Both the position numbers and the translations under genes were made by a program. Below, in pieces: positions 1 through 6,610 of a DNA stretch of 15,726 nucleotides. This DNA comes from Caldifarciminota bacterium (GTDB taxonomy: Bacteria > Hydrothermota > UBA3073 > NMUJ01), in assembly GCA_021158725.1 (NCBI GenBank), contig JAGGUB010000068.1:1-15726 (forward strand), read 5' to 3'. The number at the start of each line of letters is the position of its first letter. Positions within the stretch are counted from its first letter, which is position 1. Under the pieces are notes generated by a model. It saw only the letters and a list, made by a program, of their open reading frames with translations. It made no database searches and was not told the origin of the DNA.

Positions 1-94
1 GAGCTTCTTCGGTATAGGTAGTAGCTATCAAATTTATGCCATCTATGAAGTTTGTAGAATATCCATCTTTGTTATTACGTATTGCTGTAACCAT
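1..94 (-). pseudogene. Possible fragment resembling a Gfo/Idh oxidoreductase C-terminus (left edge)
   Basis: A minus-strand reading frame is open from about position 133 to the left edge. Its only ATG is at 94-92, and an in-frame stop (TAA) lies at 134-136. The predicted residues around FIQMVTAIRNNKDG and TNFIDGINLIATTY look faintly like the C-terminal helix region of Gfo/Idh/MocA oxidoreductases, where an FI..I pattern precedes a DG..... pattern. If that is right, the N-terminal three quarters are missing, because era occupies the DNA upstream, so this would be a decayed remnant. There is no Shine-Dalgarno and no promoter-like hexamer before the ATG. It may equally be chance open frame; the stretch also contains the era promoter. 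The gene continues beyond the window, so this cannot be settled here. Confidence 0.2.
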
Positions 95-107
95 CTGGAT
101 GAAGTTG

Positions 108-134
108 TTGACTTCTAACCTACCGCAGTATTTT
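108..134 (+). promoter_or_regulatory. Predicted leaderless promoter of era
   Basis: TTGACT at 108-113 is one base from the -35 consensus. After 15 bp comes TATTTT at 129-134, and after exactly six more bases the era ATG at 141. No purine-rich ribosome binding site fits in this space. Transcription would be expected to start at or within a base or two of the ATG. The same geometry recurs upstream of bamA, the RmlC-like gene and thi4. Confidence 0.55.
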
Positions 135-140
135 TAACCC

Positions 141-1013
141 ATGAAAGTAGGCTATGTGGCCATATTAGGTAGACCCAATGTCGGTAAATCCACATTACTC
201 AACCGCTTATTGGGGAACAAATTAGTAGCTGTAAGCCCCAAACCTCAAACCACTCGTCACAAGATACGTGGGATATTGACCACAAAGGACTATCAGATTG
301 TGTTCCTCGATACTCCAGGTATACTTGAACCCCGCTATACATTACATAAGGTGATGCTGGATAGTGCATTATCGGCATTGAACGAAGCTGACGTTCCGGT
401 ATTGATGGTAGAACCTTTCGGTATAGATATGGATGTTGTGGATAAGGTAGGTAAAGCCAATAAACCCACAGTTATCGTTATAAATAAAGTTGATTTGGTC
501 AAAGATCCGGAGGGGCTCAAAAATCTAATCGAAGAGTACAAAAAATTTGATTTCGTAAAGGATGTCGTCCCTATATCAGCATTATATTCAGTGGGATTGG
601 CAAAACTTATCGAGGTGATAGTTTCGCTACTACCAGAAGGTGAAATATTATACCCCGAGGATATGATATCGGATTATCCGGAACGCTTCTTTGTGGCTGA
701 AATCATACGTGAGAAGATATTCCACCTGTATCGACAGGAGATTCCATATGCGACTGCGGTGGTGGTTGAGGATTTCATCGAACGCGAAAAAGGCAAGTAC
801 TATATACGTGCTGTCATCTATGTGGAACGTGAATCCGAAAAGAAGATACTCATAGGTAAAGGAGGGCAGAAGCTCAAGCAACTCGGTCAACGAGCACGCA
901 AGGATATAGAGGCATTCATCAACCATCCAGTCTACTTAGAGCTATGGGTAAAGGTGAAAAAAGATTGGCGCCGTGACCCTACCTTTTTACAGCGTTTCAG
1001 CTACACATCATGA
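141..1013 (+). CDS. era: GTPase Era
   Basis: Era is an essential GTPase that binds the 3' end of 16S rRNA and helps mature the 30S ribosomal subunit; it sits in the cytoplasm and partly at the membrane. The 290 codons match the usual length of about 300. Visible GTPase motifs are G1 GRPNVGKS (residues 10-17), the Era-type G2 region with QTTRH (36-40), G3 DTPG (57-60), G4 NKVD (115-118) and G5 SAL (146-148). The C-terminal KH RNA-binding domain carries IGKGG (GKGG at 239-242) and the WVKVKKDWR ending typical of Era. It starts unit A, and its stop overlaps the gatB start (ATGA). The start is supported by the motif spacing to the N-terminus and by a -10-like hexamer six bases upstream. There is no Shine-Dalgarno. 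Confidence 0.97.
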   Translation: MKVGYVAILGRPNVGKSTLLNRLLGNKLVAVSPKPQTTRHKIRGILTTKDYQIVFLDTPGILEPRYTLHKVMLDSALSALNEADVPVLMVEPFGIDMDVVDKVGKANKPTVIVINKVDLVKDPEGLKNLIEEYKKFDFVKDVVPISALYSVGLAKLIEVIVSLLPEGEILYPEDMISDYPERFFVAEIIREKIFHLYRQEIPYATAVVVEDFIEREKGKYYIRAVIYVERESEKKILIGKGGQKLKQLGQRARKDIEAFINHPVYLELWVKVKKDWRRDPTFLQRFSYTS

Positions 1014-2419
1014 ATGTTAAAGTGAAAATTGGGGTTGAAGTACATGCGCAGTTGAAGACGAGGACCAAGCTATTTTGTAGCTGTAGCACAGAGTATGGAG
1101 CTATACCTAACTCACAGGTATGTCCGGTATGTTTGGGTATGCCTGGTACATTACCGGTTTTGAATAAGCAAGCAGTTAAGCTGGCTATCAAAGCAGCATT
1201 AGCCCTGAACTGCCGTATAAACGAGTTCTCACTATTTGCACGTAAGAATTACTTCTACCCTGATTTGCCAAAAGGTTATCAGATAACACAATATCAGTAT
1301 CCGCTGGCTGCTAATGGATGGGTAGATATCGATGGCCACCGTATCCGTATACGTAGGGTACACCTTGAAGAAGATGCTGGTAAAATCATACATATGGGTG
1401 ATAGAATATTGATAGATTACAATCGCTGTGGTATACCATTGATTGAAATAGTGACTGAACCTGATCTCACATCTGGTGAACAGGCATATAAATATCTGGT
1501 CTATTTGCGTCAATTGTTACGCTACATAGACGTATGTGGTGGCGATATGGAGAAGGGTGAACTACGATGTGAACCCAACATCTCCGTAGAGGTTGATGGC
1601 CTAAAGGGTGAGCGTGTCGAGATCAAAAACCTCAACTCAATCCGTGCAGTAGAAAAGGCCATCAACTACGAGATAGAGCGCCAAATCGCAACATTACGTG
1701 CAGGTAGGAAAGTAGAGATGACCACTTTATTATGGAACGAATCCACCGGTAAGACTGAACCTATGCGTGTAAAGGAGGAAGAGGCTGATTATAGGTACTT
1801 TCCGGAGCCTGACCTTCCACCACTTATCGTAAAACCTGAGGAGATAGCCATGATACGTGCGGAGTTGCCTGAGTTACCACAGAATAAACTCGAACGCTTT
1901 GTAAAAACCTATAAGCTATCGGATAGAGATGCACGAATATTGGCGTTCAACCTACCACTTAGTGAGTACTACGAAAAGCTTGTAAAGTTGGGAGTTTCGC
2001 CACACAGAGCGAGTAGTTTCATCATATCCGAGGTGTTGGCATTACTTAAACGTGAGAAAAAGAGTATCGAGGAGCTAAACGTATCACCGGAGGCGCTGGC
2101 GGAGTTACTGAAATTGGTGGAAGCTGGTGACCTTACACTCAATATTGCCAAAACCGTATTTGTGAAGATGGAAGAACATAATCTATCCGCACGTGAGGTG
2201 CTCGAACGTGAAGGTATTGTCCAGATACGTGAAACCGATAAATTAAAAGAGATCATTATGGAGGTGATGCGAGAAAATCCAAAAGAGGTGGCCCGCTACC
2301 GTGCAGGTGAAAAGAAGCTGATAACCTTTTTCATGGGTCAAGTGATGCGTAAAACACGTGGTCAAGCCAACCCCCACATAGCGAGACAGCTTCTGGTAGA
2401 AATGTTGGAGGGTGGATGA
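1010..2419 (+). CDS. gatB: Aspartyl/glutamyl-tRNA(Asn/Gln) amidotransferase subunit B
   Basis: GatB is the kinase and tRNA-binding subunit of the GatCAB amidotransferase. That complex converts misacylated Glu-tRNA(Gln) and/or Asp-tRNA(Asn) to the amidated form, so the organism probably lacks GlnRS, AsnRS or both. At 469 codons it has full family length. The N-terminal catalytic cradle shows IGVEVHAQL (7-15) and the zinc-type cysteines C23, C25, C38 and C41 (FCSCS and CPVCLG). The characteristic RKNYFYPDLPKGYQI stretch follows, and the tail from about residue 390 is the YqeY-like helical tRNA-binding domain. The start ATG overlaps the era stop by 4 bp (ATGA), indicating translational coupling. 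gatA and gatC are not next to it, so the complex is encoded at split loci. Confidence 0.97.
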   Translation: MNVKVKIGVEVHAQLKTRTKLFCSCSTEYGAIPNSQVCPVCLGMPGTLPVLNKQAVKLAIKAALALNCRINEFSLFARKNYFYPDLPKGYQITQYQYPLAANGWVDIDGHRIRIRRVHLEEDAGKIIHMGDRILIDYNRCGIPLIEIVTEPDLTSGEQAYKYLVYLRQLLRYIDVCGGDMEKGELRCEPNISVEVDGLKGERVEIKNLNSIRAVEKAINYEIERQIATLRAGRKVEMTTLLWNESTGKTEPMRVKEEEADYRYFPEPDLPPLIVKPEEIAMIRAELPELPQNKLERFVKTYKLSDRDARILAFNLPLSEYYEKLVKLGVSPHRASSFIISEVLALLKREKKSIEELNVSPEALAELLKLVEAGDLTLNIAKTVFVKMEEHNLSAREVLEREGIVQIRETDKLKEIIMEVMRENPKEVARYRAGEKKLITFFMGQVMRKTRGQANPHIARQLLVEMLEGG

Positions 2420-2553
2420 AACGTCGTGAATTCATAATCAACTTGTTATTAATAATGTTGGGAATATTTGTGATCACCGTCTTGGGTAGATTTATCTTCA
2501 ACCGTCCACGTAGTGGCTGGCCTCGATATGGGCCATCTAAGCTCGCAGGTTAG
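2416..2553 (+). CDS. 45-residue single-pass membrane peptide, unknown function
   Basis: This short frame starts with an ATG that overlaps the gatB stop (ATGA at 2416-2419), the same coupling as era-gatB, which argues that it is translated. The product begins with a basic stretch (KRR), followed by a hydrophobic segment from about residue 7 to 28, then a basic, proline-containing tail ending in GWPRYGPSKLAG. The topology would be a small inner-membrane protein or an uncleaved signal anchor. RREFI resembles the twin-arginine motif, and the Trp-Arg-x-Gly-Pro tail faintly resembles the segment after the membrane anchor in Rieske-type proteins. No iron-sulfur ligands are present and the frame ends at once, so it is either an orphan anchor peptide or a truncated gene. 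Its stop overlaps the convergent DUF721 gene stop by 4 bp. I do not recognise a family. Confidence 0.55.
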   Translation: MKRREFIINLLLIMLGIFVITVLGRFIFNRPRSGWPRYGPSKLAG

Positions 2554-2831
2554 CCTCCCAATATTGTGATACGTTTTACAACTTCGTGACCTAACCTATT
2601 GTTTAGTTTGGCTTTTATCTCATCTTTGAGCATCATCAATTCCTGTCGCCAAACAGGGTGCCCCACCTTAACATATAGGGTGCCACGCTGTATGCACTTG
2701 ACTTTGGTGTGACGTGCAATCTTATCACCCACAACATCTTGCCAGATATGTAGTACCTGATACTCCATGAACCTGGACGTAAGGCCAAGCTGATTCAACA
2801 CCGTAGGTAATATTTCACCTATGTGTTTCAT
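2550..2831 (-). CDS. DUF721 / DciA-like protein
   Basis: The 93-codon product has the pattern of the DUF721 family: an N-terminal helix (GEILPTVLNQLGL), a central IWQDVVGDKIARHT segment, a GTLYVKVGHPVWRQEL core strand and helix, then a C-terminal strand ending ITILGG. Some DUF721 proteins are DciA, which binds and helps load the replicative helicase DnaB; whether this short copy does so is inference. The ATG at 2831 was chosen over an upstream start at 2888 because the upstream codons lie inside bamA and add nothing family-like. The ATG overlaps the bamA stop by 4 bp (ATGA), so it is probably translated by coupling from bamA. It converges on the small membrane peptide gene with overlapping stop codons and no visible terminator. 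Confidence 0.8.
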   Translation of the reverse strand: MKHIGEILPTVLNQLGLTSRFMEYQVLHIWQDVVGDKIARHTKVKCIQRGTLYVKVGHPVWRQELMMLKDEIKAKLNNRLGHEVVKRITILGG

Positions 2832-5053
2832 CGTGGTATACCACCCATACTGAAGTGGAACTCCCAACCCGGTTTGACACGGTTCCATCCGTACGCTATG
2901 TCAAACCCAATAATACCCATCATCGGTATTTCCATCCTTACACCGATACCTACGCTTTTCTTGAGCTCATTGAGCATCGCACCACTGAACGAGGGCCATG
3001 TGTTACCTGCATCAAAGAATATCAATGGATATATGTTAGGTTGTGCCTCGTACCGTAATTCAAATGTCGTTGTAATTGCGAACTGCCCACCTATGGCTTT
3101 GCCACCTACTTTGGGGGTTACGGAGAATTCAGGATACCCACGTAACCGCCACGGATGCATGACACCACCGAGGAAGAACCGTTCATATATTGGAATAACA
3201 TCTGATGGTTTATAACCCGCAATCAACCCCAGCTTCGTCTCCCATGCTAATGTTAGTTTATCCATCAACTTGTAATATTCGCGGTTCTCAAGTATGTACT
3301 TCTGATAGTTTACCGTACCACCAAGTAACCCACCCGCATATTCTGCACTTATGGAACGATAGCTGCCCGCGGTTGGGTTAAATGGACGGTCACGTGAATC
3401 CCTAACCAGTGATATCCACCACACACTACGACGTTCGTTACGTGCATATTCGGTAGCTACCTGGGTAGTATCTACAGGGGTTACATTTACCAATTCATAA
3501 GAATACATTGTGCTCACCGTAGTGTATAGCAGATGCGGTATAGGACGCGACAACTTAATGTCACCACCTGTACGTCGTTCGTTGAAATAGTACCTGTAGC
3601 GGTTGGTATGATAGAGGTCAAACCCCACTGTGATAGGTATATCGAATATCCATGGCTTGGTATACCCGAACAGCGCATTGGTTATCTCGCTACCTTTCTC
3701 GAATGATGCTTGTAAACGTTCACCTCTACCACGGAAGTTGGGTATCATCACACTGATGGTACCCACAAGTTTGTACAGCTCACTATAACCTATACCAGCG
3801 TTTATGAGCCCCGTCTGTTTCTCCTTTACCTTTATTATAAGGTCGACAAGGCTATCAGAATTGTCTACTGGCTTGAAGTCGAGCCCAAGGCTATCGAAAT
3901 ACCCCAGCTGGAATACACGACGTTGACTGGCTATCAGTTTATCTCGTACAAGTAAGTCACCGGGAAATATCGATAGTTCACGCCTTATCACCACATCATG
4001 TGTACGATCGTTGTTTACGATGTCAATCCTTCGCACCCTGATGGGGAGGCCTTCCTTTATGTTAAACGTGACATCAACCGTATCTCCGTAGATAGTGTAC
4101 TCAGGTATAACGTTGAGATTAAGGTATGCACGGTCACCATATAGTGTATAGATGGTTTCAACTGTCTTGTGTAATTTATCTTCAGAATATAGGTCCCCTT
4201 TTTCAAATGTGACAAGGTTACGTAATTGCGTATCGGTAAATACGGTGTTGCCAACAAACTCAACATCACCAAAGTAATATTTGTCACCCTCATGTACATA
4301 GAAGATTAAGTCAACCTCGTTATGCACTGTATCCCAAACAACCTTACTGCTATCGAGCCGCGCTGCACCAAACCCCGATGCTCTATAGAACGATAGCAAT
4401 CTACCGCGATCCTTGAGATATTCATCATAGTTGAAGTCACCTTTCCAGAAATAGCATTTACGTTCTTTGTTTTTCAGGTGCTGTTTGACAATGTTGGGTG
4501 CGATTGCATTTGCACCCACTATCTGTATGCTATTGATGTGTACGTTTTTGATCTCGTGGATGATGAATGTGAGTGCAAGTGAATCACTTTCCGTCTCTTG
4601 TTTTACTTTTACGCTTGTGAAAGGCATACCTTCTTTCGTGTAGAGTTGTAAGATCTTAGTACGTGCCTTCTCTATATCGTGTTGGGCAACCGGCATCCCC
4701 ACAGGTAAATTTAGCTCTTTAAGTAATTTCTTAATCTCTATAGCTTTATTACCTATGATTCGTAGCTCACGCAATGGTGGACCCTCCTTCACAACATATG
4801 TGAGTTTAACCCCTGTGCCAATTCTATCGGATTCGATTTTTACGGTTTCGATACCACGTAGGGATAATATTCGTTTGATTGCACGTGACAGTAGGGAGGG
4901 TGTGATCTCATCACCTACTTTTATGCCGGCAATAAGTTTAACCTCTCTCGCTGAGTAGTAGTGTGTACCCGTAACCTCGATATCCACTACAACCTGTGCT
5001 GCATAGAGGTTAACAGCTATCGCAAGTAGTAAGATAGTAGCTAACCTACGCAT
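2828..5053 (-). CDS. bamA: Outer membrane protein assembly factor BamA
   Basis: BamA is the Omp85 core of the machine that folds beta-barrel proteins into the outer membrane, so this gene shows that the host is a diderm. The 741-codon product begins with a Sec signal peptide (basic MRR, hydrophobic run, likely cleavage near residue 19 after YA). About five POTRA repeats follow, seen as recurring pieces such as VKEGPPLRELRIIGN, VHEGDKYYFGDVEFVGN and IKEGLPIRVRRIDIVN. The 16-strand barrel starts near residue 405 (TGLINAGIGYSE). The L6 signature is LRGY (PWRLRGYPEF), a variant of VRGF/Y. The last strand is WEFHFSM, followed by a short GGIPR tail instead of the usual terminal Phe. It leads unit B, with a DUF721 gene coupled behind it. 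No Shine-Dalgarno precedes the ATG. Confidence 0.93.
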   Translation of the reverse strand: MRRLATILLLAIAVNLYAAQVVVDIEVTGTHYYSAREVKLIAGIKVGDEITPSLLSRAIKRILSLRGIETVKIESDRIGTGVKLTYVVKEGPPLRELRIIGNKAIEIKKLLKELNLPVGMPVAQHDIEKARTKILQLYTKEGMPFTSVKVKQETESDSLALTFIIHEIKNVHINSIQIVGANAIAPNIVKQHLKNKERKCYFWKGDFNYDEYLKDRGRLLSFYRASGFGAARLDSSKVVWDTVHNEVDLIFYVHEGDKYYFGDVEFVGNTVFTDTQLRNLVTFEKGDLYSEDKLHKTVETIYTLYGDRAYLNLNVIPEYTIYGDTVDVTFNIKEGLPIRVRRIDIVNNDRTHDVVIRRELSIFPGDLLVRDKLIASQRRVFQLGYFDSLGLDFKPVDNSDSLVDLIIKVKEKQTGLINAGIGYSELYKLVGTISVMIPNFRGRGERLQASFEKGSEITNALFGYTKPWIFDIPITVGFDLYHTNRYRYYFNERRTGGDIKLSRPIPHLLYTTVSTMYSYELVNVTPVDTTQVATEYARNERRSVWWISLVRDSRDRPFNPTAGSYRSISAEYAGGLLGGTVNYQKYILENREYYKLMDKLTLAWETKLGLIAGYKPSDVIPIYERFFLGGVMHPWRLRGYPEFSVTPKVGGKAIGGQFAITTTFELRYEAQPNIYPLIFFDAGNTWPSFSGAMLNELKKSVGIGVRMEIPMMGIIGFDIAYGWNRVKPGWEFHFSMGGIPR

Positions 5054-5059
5054 CTATAA

Positions 5060-5086
5060 AAAGTACATTATATGTGGTTTACACAA
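5060..5086 (-). promoter_or_regulatory. Predicted leaderless promoter of bamA
   Basis: On the minus strand TTGTGT (5086-5081), a 15 bp gap, TACTTT (5065-5060) and six bases lead to the ATG at 5053, matching the geometry at era and thi4. A perfect TATAAT also lies at 5072-5067 (minus), with a weak GTATTG 17 bp further upstream. If that is the real -10, the leader would still be only about six bases. Either way no ribosome binding site is possible. Confidence 0.45.
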
Positions 5087-5095
5087 CCCCAATAC

Positions 5096-5123
5096 TTGCC
5101 ATTTGCTGTGGGTTGCTTATTTT
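5096..5123 (+). promoter_or_regulatory. Predicted leaderless promoter of the RmlC-like gene
   Basis: TTGCCA at 5096-5101, a 16 bp gap, TATTTT at 5118-5123 and exactly six bases lead to the ATG at 5130. It faces away from the bamA promoter. The 76 bp between the two starts therefore holds two back-to-back promoters and little else. Confidence 0.5.
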
Positions 5124-5129
5124 ACAAGT

Positions 5130-5585
5130 ATGATTGAGGGTGTAAAAATTAAATCACTTCGTGTGATACCCGATGAACGAGGTAGGTTGATGGAAATATT
5201 GCGTGCGGATGATGAGCTGTTCATTAAGTTTGGGCAAGTATACGTGACAACCGTGTACCCAGGTGTGGTTAAGGCATGGCATTACCACAAGAAACAGACG
5301 GATAACATCACGTGTGTACATGGAATGATAAAGCTTGTATTGTATGACGCAAGAAGTGGTTCACCTACATATGGTGAGGTTAACGAGCTCTTTATAGGAG
5401 TACATAACCCGCAGCTCGTGCAGATACCACCACTTGTTTATCATGGTATAAAGGGTATAAGTGTTGAGGAAGCGATCGTTATCAACATACCTACAGAACC
5501 GTATGACTACGAACAGCCGGATGAGTATAGGGTTGACCCATATTCAGGTGAGGTACCGTATGATTGGCGTCGAAAGGATCGTTAA
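5130..5585 (+). CDS. RmlC-like cupin, dTDP-4-dehydro-sugar epimerase/isomerase family
   Basis: This 151-residue single-domain cupin resembles dTDP-4-dehydrorhamnose 3,5-epimerase (RmlC). Visible features are the DERGRLMEI opening, the core GVVKAWHYH (W50, H51, H53) followed by KKQTDNI, a G-x-I-x-L-V-L-YD strand, and the VQIPPLVYHGIKG strand. H51 appears to align with the catalytic His of RmlC. The region of the RmlC catalytic Tyr reads IVINIPTEPYDYEQPDE and seems to lack that Tyr, so the chemistry may be a single epimerisation or another isomerisation. The ATG at 5130 is preferred to an upstream TTG (5103) because family similarity begins there and a promoter hexamer lies six bases upstream. 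Its TAA overlaps the next ATG (TAATG), so it is coupled to the dehydratase. Confidence 0.8.
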   Translation: MIEGVKIKSLRVIPDERGRLMEILRADDELFIKFGQVYVTTVYPGVVKAWHYHKKQTDNITCVHGMIKLVLYDARSGSPTYGEVNELFIGVHNPQLVQIPPLVYHGIKGISVEEAIVINIPTEPYDYEQPDEYRVDPYSGEVPYDWRRKDR

Positions 5586-6607
5586 TGCGTGTGCTGCTGA
5601 CGGGTGGTGCAGGATTCATTGGCAGTAACTTTGTCAACTGGATAATCGAAAATACGGATGCAGATCTATTTGTGATAGATGCGCTCACATACGCAGGTAA
5701 TCTCGATAATTTTACCCCATCTGTATGGGGTAGCACACGTTTCCACTTCATTAAAGGCAATATATGTGATAGCGATGTGTTGTATCCATTGCTCAAGAAG
5801 GTAGATTATGTGATACATCTTGCTGCTTGGACACATATCGATAGATCCTTGCTTGATATAACGCCATTCATAGAGACTAATATCAAAGGTACAGGTGTGT
5901 TGCTGGAGGGGTTACGTAAATATCACGTGAAACGGTTGGTACATGTTTCAACCTGTGAAGTGTACGGTGAAGCAAAATACTTACCCATAGATGAACAGCA
6001 TCCTAAGGAACCGCTTAGCCCCTATGCAGTTAGTAAGTTAGCGGGTGAGCAGTTAGTTCAACTCTATCAGAAGCTTTACAGAATACCGGTTGTTATATTG
6101 CGACCATTTAATATATTTGGGCCACGACAGTATCCGGAGAAGTTGATACCATTTTTCATAATCAATGCGATGCTCGATAACCCATTACCTATTTATGGTG
6201 ACGGTACAGCCAAAAGGGACTGGCTATATGTGGATGACTTGCCACCTGTAATATGGAAGATTATGGAGATGGAGGGTGTTGATGGTGAGGTGCTGAATAT
6301 AGCCACAGGTAAGGGTATGACAATCAATGAGATCGCAGATTGTATATTGAATACGCTGGATAAGCCCAAAACACTGAAACGTCATGTGGAGGAACGTGAG
6401 GGTCATATTAAGCAACTTATCGGCAGTTACAAAAAAGTAGAACAACTACTGGGGTGGTCACCTACGGTGGAGTTCAACCAGGGGTTACGTAAAACAATAA
6501 CCTGGTACAAAGAGAATCGCGAGTGGTGGACCAAAATACTACGAAGAGATAGTTATCGCAAATTTGTGAAAAGCTGGTATAAGGGACGGATACAATTGCG
6601 TTTGTGA
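5585..6607 (+). CDS. NAD-dependent nucleotide-sugar 4,6-dehydratase (RmlB-like, extended SDR)
   Basis: This 340-residue extended SDR most resembles dTDP-glucose 4,6-dehydratase, which makes the 4-keto-6-deoxy intermediate for rhamnose and other deoxysugars. The Rossmann motif is TGGAGFIGS (6-14), the sugar-nucleotide region has the ALTYAGNLDN sequence of RmlB (33-42), the catalytic pair is YAVSK (Y147, K151), and the C-terminus has NREWW. The usual RmlB STDEVYG motif reads STCEVYG (122-128): Glu125 is kept but the partner Asp is Cys124. TSE versions occur in GDP-mannose dehydratase and UDP-xylose synthase, so dehydration is still plausible but the substrate is open. The ATG overlaps the previous stop (TAATG), and an upstream ORF start at 5564 is rejected because it lies inside the cupin gene. 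rmlA and rmlD are not nearby. Confidence 0.85.
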   Translation: MRVLLTGGAGFIGSNFVNWIIENTDADLFVIDALTYAGNLDNFTPSVWGSTRFHFIKGNICDSDVLYPLLKKVDYVIHLAAWTHIDRSLLDITPFIETNIKGTGVLLEGLRKYHVKRLVHVSTCEVYGEAKYLPIDEQHPKEPLSPYAVSKLAGEQLVQLYQKLYRIPVVILRPFNIFGPRQYPEKLIPFFIINAMLDNPLPIYGDGTAKRDWLYVDDLPPVIWKIMEMEGVDGEVLNIATGKGMTINEIADCILNTLDKPKTLKRHVEEREGHIKQLIGSYKKVEQLLGWSPTVEFNQGLRKTITWYKENREWWTKILRRDSYRKFVKSWYKGRIQLRL

Positions 6608-6610
6608 TAT

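Noticed and set aside
2416..2553. Twin-arginine secreted protein
   Set aside because: RREFI is suggestive, but there is no cargo after the hydrophobic segment and no clear cleavage site, so a membrane peptide is the safer reading.
2823..3215. 130-codon open frame on the plus strand
   Set aside because: It is antisense to the conserved barrel end of bamA and the DUF721 start; no start signal or domain.
5103..5129. Upstream TTG start of the RmlC-like gene
   Set aside because: The extra nine residues are not cupin-like and overlap the predicted -10; the ATG at 5130 fits better.
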